Shown here piece after piece: positions 9,892 to 19,141 of a DNA stretch of 64,000 bases. Source of the DNA: Pythium myriotylum (Eukaryota > Oomycota > Peronosporomycetes > Pythiales > Pythiaceae); contig JALJCQ010000012.1 of assembly GCA_023091665.1 (NCBI GenBank), positions 496,001 to 560,000 of the forward strand, written 5' to 3'. The position numbers and the translations under genes are program-made. Below the pieces are notes generated by a model, which made no database searches, was not told the origin of the DNA, and saw nothing but the letters and a program-made list of their open reading frames with translations. Within the stretch, counting starts at the first letter, position 1; each line of letters opens with the position of its first letter.

Positions 9892-9924
9892 CCCTTGAAG
9901 GAATTGACCCAATTCCTTCAAAGG
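9892..9924. repeat. Right target duplication within an inverted repeat
   Basis: Bases 9892-9907 repeat 8254-8269 exactly. The same bases also form one arm of a near-perfect hairpin (CCTTTGAAGGAATTG paired with CAATTCCTTCAAAGG, ending 9924). The pre-insertion target was thus itself palindromic. Confidence 0.75.
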
Positions 9925-10006
9925 CGCAAGCCTATTGATAGGCATACTTGGCTCTAAGTCTAGTTATTGTCGTTCTGGCGTTCTTAGTATCATTTGGGCA
10001 CGCTTA

Positions 10007-11671
10007 ATGTCTCTGGTACTGCGGACGCTCGAGGCCGCGTGGTTGCGTGCACAGGTAAGTCGCCGCGGCCAGTACTCGGTCGCGCAGTTGGTCGCTCTCG
10101 AAGAATATTGTCGCTCGGCTTCGGCGATTCGTGTCGCGGTTGTGTTGGTTTTTACAGCTTTGCCTGTCGTGTTCGTCGTCTGCGCCATGCTCTCCATCCC
10201 ACTCGCAGATCCTCGAGACGGTTGGGCAGCGAATTACGGCTACTGGGCGTTCGCAGCGATCGCGACACTCCTAATCGCCGAGGGTGTCCTCCGCGAAGCT
10301 CAGCACATGATCCCAGAACTTCCGCTGTCTGCATATCTTCGCTTCGTGATCTCTATTGGTGTGGCCGTCGGAGATATCGTGGGGCTCATCGTAATTGCAT
10401 CGGTATGGGCATTTCCGATCCCGTTCACGCTCTTTCCAGGTGCTCTTCTCTTTTGCGGCCTCTTGCTTCTTCTCCCGGTAGTCATCATTGGCCGAGAAGC
10501 ACGAAGATCTGTGCCCGAGCTTCGTCCGCGTTTCATTCACCTCGTTGGCATTATTAACACTCAACTCATCCCGATCTTCATCTACCCTGCCTTCAACGCA
10601 ATGTACCTGGCCATGCCCTCAGCTTGGGGGCTAGTCTTCATGATGGTTCTCCCACTCGCGCGCTTGGCGCTCGCCAACCTCGCGGCACGCTTTAGTCACT
10701 TCTGGGAAGAGCTCACGCCCATCACGGCTGTATTCACGGTCGAGGTCTTCCACTCGTACTACATCGTGAGTTTTCTCCCGACCGCCAGCTTCGGACTCTC
10801 CGCTGGACTGCTTCTGGTGATCGACGCTCTTCACTTGGTTCTCTGTGTGCGAGGAACTCTGCGTCGAATGGATGCGATTTGGAGGGAGCCCAACCATGTC
10901 ACTCAGAGCCGGAGGCGGTCGGCGACTCGACGTCTTCTCCAAGAGGCTAAGCGCCTGTGCCTGACACCAGAACAACTATGCCAGCCAGTGGTCTCCCGTA
11001 TACGACTCTACGGAGTCAACCATGTCCTGCGAACCACCAGCGATGAGACGCAAGCCTCACTAGCGGCTATCGACGCGCTTAACGTCTACGCTCAGCCACG
11101 ATATTATACGGGTATACGCGACCGGCAGCGTCACTCGCTGGCCCACATCCTGCCTGAGCAAAGTCCTGAGGATGAGGCCTCACGCGTCAACAGCAAACTC
11201 GTCGACGAGACGCTGAGAACGCTTTTCCAGTACGAGTACGTCTTGCTAACCGAGTACGTCGAGTGTATCATCCCATTCATCCACGTGGCTGGAACCACAT
11301 GGCTGCGCCGTCTCCCGAACTTGCAATACTTCACACCGCTTCGAGACCTGCCGACCGAGCTACTGGACAGCTCCGCACGGTCGATCCTCATATATGCGTC
11401 AGCTCAAGTGTTCTCACTATTGGCTCTCCACGTCGCCCTCGCTCGCCGCCTCGCGTACTCACCGCTACACCAACTTGCGTTTGCGCTCGAATCCCACATG
11501 GCAATCGTGCAGAACAACCTACTCATGAGCGTTGTGATCATCTCTGCGATCGGAATCGTCCACACAGGTGCGTGAATGGGTCTTTCGTCAGTCTCTCGAA
11601 GAAAGTATTGCTGATGGTATCCGATACTCCCAGGCTTTGACTTCACGTTTAACTTCGCGTGGATCAAGTGA
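10007..11671 (+). CDS. Multi-membrane protein, tandem paralogue 2
   Basis: Exons 10007-11567 and 11634-11671 (66-bp GTGCGT...CCAG intron) give 532 residues. The start is the first ATG in frame (MSLVLRTLEAAW), which aligns with the other copies. About ten membrane segments are visible, including a long hydrophobic run near residues 120-175. A hydrophilic region near 290-390 is the least conserved part. The second exon encodes GFDFTFNFAWIK and a stop. The interrupted codon is GG|C, the same as in the other copies, so the intron predates the duplications. Function is unknown; the family is recognisable only as an oomycete membrane-protein expansion. Confidence 0.82.
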
Positions 11672-11807
11672 GACCATCATTAAATTGCACACTCTCTGGT
11701 GCGTTTTACCGCTTCGCTCATTGTGGCCACTTCAATTCGGGGCACATTTTGCATTGCTTATGATGTGGCTATGATTAGCTTAGAGAAATATCGTGGCAGA
11801 TGTTCCA

Positions 11808-13454
11808 ATGCTGTGGCGACGAATTGAGAGGCTCTGGATCCGGTCGCAGGTGAGTCTGCGCGGCCGCTACTCGGTCGCGCGCATGGTGGCTCTCGACGAC
11901 TACTGTCGATCGTCATCGCTGCTCCGGGTCACGCTCGTGCTGGTCACTACACCTCTTCCCGTCGTCGTAGTCGTCAACCTCATGAACCTGATTCCGCTCG
12001 CCGAGCCAGCGAGAGGCTGGGCGTCCAACTTGGGCTTCTTCGCCTATGCCAGTCTCGCTGCTCTTCTCATCGCGGAGGGTGTTCTCCGGCAGGCCCAGCA
12101 TATGATCCCTGAGCTTCCCATCACGAAGCAGCTCCGCCTGGTGCTTTCTTTGTGCGTTTCAGTCGGTCTCAATGGGTCTCTCATTATGATGTCTGCCTGC
12201 TGGACATTCCCACTGCCTTTCACACTCGCGATCGCGACGGTTTTCTTTGCAGTATTCATTGTCGTGGTCCCAGGGGCAGCGATCGGACGACAAGCGATCG
12301 CAACGATTCCCGAGGCGCGTCCCCGACTGCAAGACTTTGTAGGACTCGTGATGACTCAGATGACACCGCTCTTCGTGTACCCCGCGTACAATGCGCTGTA
12401 CCTACGACTGGAGCCGACCGCGCGACTTGTGTTCGTAGTCTTGCTCCCCATCACACGCATCGCGCTCCGAAATGTGGCGGCTCACTTTAGTCTCTACTGG
12501 GAAGACCTCACTCCGGTCACAGCTGTATTTACTGTGGAGGTCTTCAACGCGTTCTACGTCATGACGTCGATGCAAAGCACTGGGTCCGCGCTGACGGCTG
12601 CGCTACTTCTCACTGCAGATGTGCTTCACCTCTCCTTTTGCGTGTGGAAGACAGCGCGTCGTATGGGCACGATCCAGCAGTTCTACCAACAGCACACAAA
12701 GGACATGCGTCTCCGTTCGGAGCTCCTCACAATGACGCGCGAGCTCTGCATGACACCAGAGCAACTTGAAAAAGCGACACTTGCTCGCATCCGCCTCTGC
12801 GGCACCCAGAATTTTATAGGCCTCGTCAAATCAGCTTCTGTGATCCCATTGAAGAGGTTAGAGGCGCTCAACTTGTATGCTGGGCCTCCGAGTCGAGCCC
12901 TGTCGAGGTCTCGACGGCAATCTCTCTCCATGTCCAAAGTGGTTCCGTCCTCGCCAGCTGCGAACGACGTCACTCGCGCCAAGACTGATCTTGTGGACGA
13001 GTCATTGCGCATACTTTTCCAGTACGAGCACATCGTGCTGACCGAGTACGTCGAGTGCGTGATCCCGTTTGTCTACCTGCTCTCCGCCAACTGGCTGCGC
13101 GCTGTGCCCAACATCCGCTACTTTCCACAATTACGCGACACATCGGCGACGCAGGTCGCCGAAACCAACCAAATGATCGTGATCTACGGGTCATTGCAAC
13201 TAGCATCGCTGCTAGCGCTAGATCTCGTCATGCGCCGCTGTGTGGGGCTCTCGCCGCTGCGCCAGCTCGCGTTCGCGCTCGACTCCCATCTCGCGATCGT
13301 GCAGAACAACTTCATTATGAGCGTCGTACTCATCTCCGCCGCGGGTATGGCCCACACAGGTACGTTGTGCGTCTCTACTTGTAGGAATCTGTTCTCACTT
13401 GCTTGTCTATCGGCAGGCGCCGACTTCACTTTCCAGTTTGCGTGGCTCAGATGA
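11808..13454 (+). CDS. Multi-membrane protein, tandem paralogue 3
   Basis: Exons 11808-13359 and 13417-13454 give 529 residues. The intron is 57 bp, a multiple of three, so retention would keep the frame and add 19 residues; splicing is preferred because the product then ends GADFTFQFAWLR like its paralogues. The ATG at 11808 (MLWRRIERLWIR) is the first in frame and matches the paralogues' N-termini. Only 136 bp separate it from the stop of paralogue 2, so promoter space is small. Topology and motifs are as in paralogues 1 and 2. Confidence 0.82.
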   Translation: MLWRRIERLWIRSQVSLRGRYSVARMVALDDYCRSSSLLRVTLVLVTTPLPVVVVVNLMNLIPLAEPARGWASNLGFFAYASLAALLIAEGVLRQAQHMIPELPITKQLRLVLSLCVSVGLNGSLIMMSACWTFPLPFTLAIATVFFAVFIVVVPGAAIGRQAIATIPEARPRLQDFVGLVMTQMTPLFVYPAYNALYLRLEPTARLVFVVLLPITRIALRNVAAHFSLYWEDLTPVTAVFTVEVFNAFYVMTSMQSTGSALTAALLLTADVLHLSFCVWKTARRMGTIQQFYQQHTKDMRLRSELLTMTRELCMTPEQLEKATLARIRLCGTQNFIGLVKSASVIPLKRLEALNLYAGPPSRALSRSRRQSLSMSKVVPSSPAANDVTRAKTDLVDESLRILFQYEHIVLTEYVECVIPFVYLLSANWLRAVPNIRYFPQLRDTSATQVAETNQMIVIYGSLQLASLLALDLVMRRCVGLSPLRQLAFALDSHLAIVQNNFIMSVVLISAAGMAHTGTLCVSTCRNLFSLACLSAGADFTFQFAWLR

Positions 13455-13593
13455 GACTTTTGTGGTCCACACCAATGTACCCATTGAACTTTATTACTCT
13501 TTGGTTAAGTACGCACTGGCACTCTTTCGGGGGAGCTGCTCGTAGTGCCCAACCCCAGCATTAGGACCACGTCCCTATCAGCAAGGTAGATAG

Positions 13594-14525
13594 ATGATGG
13601 ACAGCATGGGCTCGCCCTCGATGGCCGCAGCGCTCGCCGACGCCGCGTCGCGACCGCCCGAGCTGCAGATCAAGTGCGCCTTTCTCTCTTCCCTGCATGG
13701 CCGTTTCTCGCGTTCTCACAGGCTCCGTGGTCGCGTAGAAACTTTGTGTCATCGGCCAACCTCGGTCTGCGCTTCGACCTCGCCAACGTCGTGGCCAAGT
13801 CCCACCGCAAGGCCGAGTTCGGGCCCAAGAAGAACTGTGTGCTCATGAAGCTCGCGCAGCCGCGCGCGACCGCCATGCTCTTCGCGAACGGCAAGCTCGT
13901 CTGCACGGGCGCCGGCTCGGAGGACGGCATCAAGGTCGCGGCGCGCAAGTTTACGCAGATCATCCAGAAGATGGACTACCCGGGCGTCAATCTCATCGAC
14001 TTTAAGATCCAGAACGTCATCGGAAGTTGCCACTTGGGCTTCCGCGTGCTGCTCGAAGAGCTCTCGTTCGCGCACAGCGACGCCTGCACGGTTCGTGGGT
14101 GTCTCATACTCGTTCTGCTTTTTTTTCTTCTCGTGCGAGATTTCTAATCAGATTCCGACTCCAGTATGAGCCCGAGGTGTATCCTGCTCTCATCTACCGC
14201 CTCGAGCGCCCCAAGGTCAAGGTCTTGGTGTTTGTGAGCGGAAAAGTCGTGTTCACGGGGGCGAAGGAGACCCGGGACTTGCGTGCGGCCTTCACGGCCA
14301 TGTATCCAGTGAGTCGACCGTCGCTTTTCCGTTTCTGGTTTCTGGGATGCCGCGCAAGTGTTGACGGTGGCATTTTGGTTACGTGTGTGTGTGTGTGGAC
14401 AGATTCTGTGTCAGTTCAAGGATGAGAAGTACGCTCACGACGAGGATTCGCTCGACGTCGACGACGAAATCGGGGACAATGACGACGACGACGAGGACCA
14501 CGACGACGCCGCCATGGATGACTAA
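13594..14525 (+). CDS. TATA-binding-protein-like factor with acidic tail
   Basis: Four exons (13594-13673, 13739-14090, 14165-14308, 14403-14525) give 232 residues and two TBP half-repeats. The first reads NFVSSANLG... and includes ATAMLFANGKLVCTG and DFKIQNVIGSC; the second reads YEPEVYPALIYRLERPK then FVSGKVVFTG. TBP binds the TATA box and nucleates all three RNA polymerase initiation complexes. Two of the four DNA-kinking phenylalanines appear changed: the first of repeat 1 lies in a KKNCVLM context (Asn, one residue shorter) and the first of repeat 2 is Tyr. The C-terminus has a 30-residue Asp-rich tail absent from ordinary TBP. It may therefore be a TBP-related factor rather than the canonical TBP. 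It is convergent with the next gene, 52 bp apart. Confidence 0.85.
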
Positions 14526-14577
14526 GAAGCCAGCTTTCTACTAACTCTTTTAACTGACAAACCCCCCACTCAGTGGA

Positions 14578-15681
14578 CTATTTACGCAAGTGCAATTGCT
14601 GGACGGCATGGATGAGACTTCCACTGAGCAGCGGGCTCGCTGGCTCCCACGCGAGATCTCGAGATCTCGAGAGATTGAATCCTAGAGCCTCGAGCTTGCG
14701 ATCGCGCTCAGCCTTGAGCCGAGCCTGCGTCTCTTGCAGTTTGATCGCAGCGGCTTTCTTCTCTCTTTCTACCCATTCGTTCACATTCGAACCAGGTTCC
14801 TCCATGTCGCGTCTCCCGTCGTTTTCGCGTGGGCGCGTTGTCCACTCTTCAATCAATCGTTGCGTGCGTTTCTTGTTTCGCTCGACGACTTTGGCTCGTA
14901 GAGCGGCTTTCCTGGCCTGCTCCTTCTGCTCTTGTTCACGCTGTTGCTGTCGTTGGAGCTCGCATCGTCGCTCGCAACAGCCACGATACGCTCGTTGGAC
15001 CACGCGTGCTGCTCGTTTTCGTCTCAACAACTCCACGCCCTGGCTCCGTAGTTCTCTTAGTCGAAGGGCCATGGCCTCGACGATCTTAAGGCGTTCAAGT
15101 AGCGTCTCCTCGGCCTCTCGCCTCGAGGCTTCTTTACGAGCCAGATCTCGCTCGAGAGCCTCGCTTGACGTCCACTGCACCGAGAACGAGCCGCCTCCAG
15201 CGTCCGCTACTCGCTCCTGTCCGTCTTCTTTCGACTCGGCTCGCTTCACAGCGACCTCGACACTACCGTAACCTCCCTCTAGCTCAGCCTTAAAGACGAC
15301 TTCCTGGCAGTTCTTCAGGGCCTCGAGCTCCTTCTCGCACAACTGCAACTTGCAGCTCGCGACGAAGGCGATGGACGCGGGCTTCTTGTCGCGTGGACGT
15401 GTCGCTCGCGACAAGACGAAGAGAACAATTTCGACGAAAGTCGCGTGGTCGTCGCTGGATGACGCCTCGGCGACTTGAGCGTCGTTCCATTTCACCGGCG
15501 CCACAAGCCATCGGGGCTTCTGGGTCGCTGCAGCCGAGCCAGAGAGGCTCTCCAGTCGTCCGAACGCGACCGAGGGCTTCGTCTCAGGCATCCGAACGAG
15601 GGCGAGGCACTCGTCCTCGTGCTCCAGCGAGGTCGACGAGACCCAGACGCTCGCTCGGAGCACTCGAACGAGCATGCGCAT
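14578..15681 (-). CDS. IQ-motif coiled-coil protein
   Basis: A single exon of 367 codons starting at an ATG (MRMLVRVLR). The first 150 residues are mixed alpha/beta in composition and could be a C2-like domain, which is a weak guess. From about residue 190 the chain is Glu/Arg/Lys/Gln-rich and predicted coiled coil. One IQ motif (VVQRAYRGCCERR, about residue 235) suggests calmodulin or myosin-light-chain binding. No catalytic motif was recognised. Proteins of this build are often cytoskeletal or flagellar. Confidence 0.7.
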   Translation of the reverse strand: MRMLVRVLRASVWVSSTSLEHEDECLALVRMPETKPSVAFGRLESLSGSAAATQKPRWLVAPVKWNDAQVAEASSSDDHATFVEIVLFVLSRATRPRDKKPASIAFVASCKLQLCEKELEALKNCQEVVFKAELEGGYGSVEVAVKRAESKEDGQERVADAGGGSFSVQWTSSEALERDLARKEASRREAEETLLERLKIVEAMALRLRELRSQGVELLRRKRAARVVQRAYRGCCERRCELQRQQQREQEQKEQARKAALRAKVVERNKKRTQRLIEEWTTRPRENDGRRDMEEPGSNVNEWVEREKKAAAIKLQETQARLKAERDRKLEALGFNLSRSRDLAWEPASPLLSGSLIHAVQQLHLRK

Positions 15682-15982
15682 CGTTCTCGGTCAGCGAGCG
15701 AGCCAAAATAAACCAACGTGAATACATTTTTCCCAACGGCGTGGACTACAATTGACTTATTATAATCAGCGACCGAGCAGCTTTGCTCACCGTCAACGCG
15801 TCTTCCTTCTCTTCCACGACAAGAGGAGACCTCCGACACGGCTGAGGGCCCCACTGGGTCGGCGCTCTCGACCCGCTACGCGATCTGCCCCCGCGACGCC
15901 ACCTTGATAAAACTGCACAGAAGGAGCCGACGCGAACGGGGGGGCTTGGCGCGGGCGACACTTACTACAATACTCGACTAAC

Positions 15983-17314
15983 TTACTGGGTCATGGCGCG
16001 CTCGCGGCCGTGCTTGATGCAGTAGCCGTTCTTCTGGACCCACTTCTCGCACCCGTCTTCCTTGCACTTGATGCCGCCGCCGTGGCCGCGGCAGAGGCCC
16101 TTGGACTGCGAGCTCTTGGGGCAGTTCGGGTGCTTACACCGCGCGCCGCCGCCGTGGGCTTTGCAGAGCCCGCGCGACTGGGCCGTCTTCTCACAGTCTT
16201 CGAACGAGCACGGCGTGCCGCCGCCGTGGGCGATGCACTTGCGGTTGGCCTGGGCGCTCTTGTCGCAGCCCGGCTGCGAGCAGCGCTTGCCGCCGCCGTG
16301 GGTTCGGCAGAGCCCGCGCGAGCGAGCAATGTTGTTGCAGTCGGCGTAGCGGCAGACGCGTCCGCTGCGCTGGCTGTTGTTCAGCGCGTCGGCCATGCCT
16401 TCGGCGGGCACGCTGGAGCTGAGCCGCATCATGAGAAGCGCCGAGTCGCGCTCTTCGTCGTCCGACGAGCCGTTGTTGACGCTCTCGTCGCCGTCGAACG
16501 ACTGCTGTCTCGAGAGCCGCTCTTTCAGGAACGACATGCCGGGCAGCGACTGCGAAAAGGGCGAGGCCATCGTGTGGTGCGGCGAGGGCACCGAGCTCGA
16601 GAGGCTCGGCAGCGGCGTGGACATGACGGTCGAGGCGAACGACGACGAAGGCGCCGGGCCGAGATGCGGCGACTCCGAGTAGCCTCCTCCGCGCAGCGAG
16701 AGCGACGGCGGGCGCGAGGCGATGCCCATCTTGAGGTTGCGCGGCGAGCCGGCGCGGAAGGCGTCGAGCGACGGGAGCCGCGGGCTGCTCTCGACCGAGG
16801 GCGCGCCGAGCAGGCCGGCCGTGCTGAAGGGGTTCACGGGCGGCTTGGCGCCGATCGTGGACTTGGCGGGCGCCGAGAGCGCGAGCCCGGCGAAGGGCGA
16901 CACGGGCGGCACGGTGGGCGGCGTCTTGAGCGCCGAGAGCGGGCGCTGGAGCGGCGAGGCGGCGTCCGAGTACGAGAACGCGTGCGCGGTGGCCGTCGCC
17001 GTAGACGTCGGCGCGTGGTAGAGCGGCCGCGCGATCGTGAGGCTCTGCTGCGCCGACTGCGACGGGAACGGGTGCGAGGGCGGCGGCGTGATGCGCGGCA
17101 GCGGGCGCGTGAACTGCATCTCTTCGCGCTGGAACTGCAGCTGCTGCGCGAGCTGCGCGTCCTCGTCGTCGAGCATGGAGGCGTCGCCGTCGTACTTTCT
17201 CGTCGAGGAGCTACTGGGCATGGGCAGCAGCATGCTGCCGTTGGCGTTGGCGCGGCCTTTGTTGGCGTCGGCGAACGCGGCGCCCACGTTGGCGTCGGCG
17301 CGGATCCAGTCCAT
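15983..17314 (-). CDS. Zinc-finger protein with WRKY19-like tandem repeats
   Basis: 443 residues from the first ATG (MDWIRADAN). The frame is open further upstream to about 17431, but that part has no ATG and crosses a T-rich stretch. Residues 1-300 are Ser/Ala/Pro-rich and probably disordered. The C-terminus has five near-identical repeats of about 24 residues, C-x4-C-x8-C-x3-H-G-G-G in form (for example CSQPGCDKSAQANRKCIAHG). This is the zinc-binding repeat annotated in oomycetes and plants as WRKY19-like; it is not a true WRKY domain. A role in nucleic-acid binding or transcription is assumed for the family, not shown. Confidence 0.8.
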   Translation of the reverse strand: MDWIRADANVGAAFADANKGRANANGSMLLPMPSSSSTRKYDGDASMLDDEDAQLAQQLQFQREEMQFTRPLPRITPPPSHPFPSQSAQQSLTIARPLYHAPTSTATATAHAFSYSDAASPLQRPLSALKTPPTVPPVSPFAGLALSAPAKSTIGAKPPVNPFSTAGLLGAPSVESSPRLPSLDAFRAGSPRNLKMGIASRPPSLSLRGGGYSESPHLGPAPSSSFASTVMSTPLPSLSSSVPSPHHTMASPFSQSLPGMSFLKERLSRQQSFDGDESVNNGSSDDEERDSALLMMRLSSSVPAEGMADALNNSQRSGRVCRYADCNNIARSRGLCRTHGGGKRCSQPGCDKSAQANRKCIAHGGGTPCSFEDCEKTAQSRGLCKAHGGGARCKHPNCPKSSQSKGLCRGHGGGIKCKEDGCEKWVQKNGYCIKHGRERAMTQ

Positions 17315-19141
17315 CCAGGCACCAACAAAACAAACCCACCAACAAAAAAAAAAAAAACCTGCGCTCGGCCGGAGAGAACAAACAGGGAATGACTGGGTTT
17401 CCTGGGATGGGAACGCGGCCGCGTCGCACACAGTGACTCAGTCAATGGGTCCCCACGACCCAAAAACCCAGGCGCGCCAGGTGACGTCTGCTGAGACGTT
17501 CCCCGGCGCCAACGCACGCTCATTGGCTATATCGCCGCCCCACCACGTAACGCAGACAGTGCATCCGGGGTAGGGCTCCCAAGACGCGGCAGCGGGTGAG
17601 ACACGTCTCTGGCGGAGTGCAGGTTGCGCAATGAGGGGGACCGACCGTGATCGATCAAGTGAAAGAGTGAGGAGAGTGGGACCGAGAGGATGGTGGACTC
17701 CAGCGTGGACGCCAATCGCGCCAACGTTGGCGCCGACGACCGCGCGAAACGCGGCGGCGCCGAGCGAGCGGGCGGGCGAGAGGGGCGCGGCCATCCAGGA
17801 GATGCGCCGCGCCGAGGGCTCATCTGCTTGGCGTCGGCGAGTCGCGTCGCGACTGAAAGATCCGCGCGTTTATTTTGTTGGCGAAAAGAAAAAAAAAACA
17901 GAATTTTGTCGAGGAGAGCGGGACCAAAAGTCGCAATTGCACTGCAGCAAATCGCGTGTTTGCACGCTGCTATGCACGCGACGGTATGTACTGCCGGTGC
18001 CTCAGTTTCCATTTTCAGAGTGATATGTTGGGTCTGGATCTGACCTCGCGGTCCCCTCCGGCTTTCTTTCGGAGAGCTCGCGATGTTGGCGGCCTCATGC
18101 TTGAGCCAACTCGGCGAAAGATAAATAAAAAAAACTAAAAAATACCCAGAAACCCTCGGATCGATTGTTAAATCACCAAAAAAACCGTCTGCAGAATCGC
18201 CTCTTCGCAGGCTGCGAAGCGGCAGCGTATCCACGTTTCCTCTGAATTCGAAAAAAAAATCTGAGTGTCGTGCCTGGGACGCGGCACAAAGTTAGAAAAA
18301 AATGACCATAGGCGGGAAGACAAAAAGAATCCGCGGTCTTCTTTTTCGCCTGGTTGGTGCCCGTCGACATACAGTAGCTCGTGTTTGAAGTTGCCCGATC
18401 GAGGGGCCCACCAGCTGGCATCTGGTTCTCCCCGGCCGTGTTACGCGCCGAGCCATCCGTCCACAAAGCCTCGTCGATGGCACAATCACAGTTGGCGGCG
18501 CATCGCGCGATTGTTCAGAATCGGTCTAGACAAAAAAAAAAAAAAAAAACACCAACCACGCTCGTCCGCTCTTTCCTTCTGGCCGCGTGGTTCCAACTGA
18601 ACCGACTGACGGCTCACGGGAACCCGCAGATGAGCAGCCGTCGATTCTGAGGTGAAGTGGAAATGGATCGACGGCGCTGAAGCCACCTCGCGCCGTGCAA
18701 TGCGACGACCGGCGCGTGTATCAGGCTATCTTTGCTGCGCTTCAGTCCGATCTTATGATGTCTCACAGGTTCTCAGCGTATCCGAAACGCTCGCGGCTTC
18801 CCGTCTCGCATGCAAGCTGTATCGAAAGAAAGAGGTTTTCGCCCCCGCACCAGCTGATTCAGCGAGCTGTCACAGAGAGTGGTCGGCAGCCTCCCTCGCT
18901 CCCACTCTTTCTCGCTGGCTCGTCTCTGGCTGAAGCCAAAAGAGGGGGGCGTGCTGGCGGTTTCCGCCTTTGGGAACCCCCCCCGTGATGATGCATCATT
19001 CGACCGAGAACAAAAAAACCCAAAAGTTACAAAATAAATGACGCCAGAGTGATGGTCTCCGGCCGAAAGTTTCTGTTCCAGGCCAGTCATCCGGCTCCAT
19101 GGACAGGCCACGAGTGCACATGGATAACTAAATTTTAGGAA
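17315..19141. other. 1.8-kb intergenic region, no supported gene
   Basis: Upstream of the zinc-finger gene and downstream of the 11-exon gene, both on the minus strand. It contains homopolymer A tracts (17347-17358, 18533-18549) and an ATTGG (CCAAT-box complement) at 17521. Longer open frames here, for example on the minus strand at 17527-18234, are low-complexity and lack recognisable domains. Confidence 0.5.

Noticed and set aside
16010..17392. 460-codon plus-strand frame opposite the zinc-finger gene
   Set aside because: Extreme Arg/Ala/Glu composition and exact antisense of a gene with clear Cys/His repeats.
17438..18234. Possible genes upstream of the zinc-finger gene on the minus strand
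   Set aside because: The frames are low-complexity, cross homopolymer runs, and show no domain or splice-supported extension.
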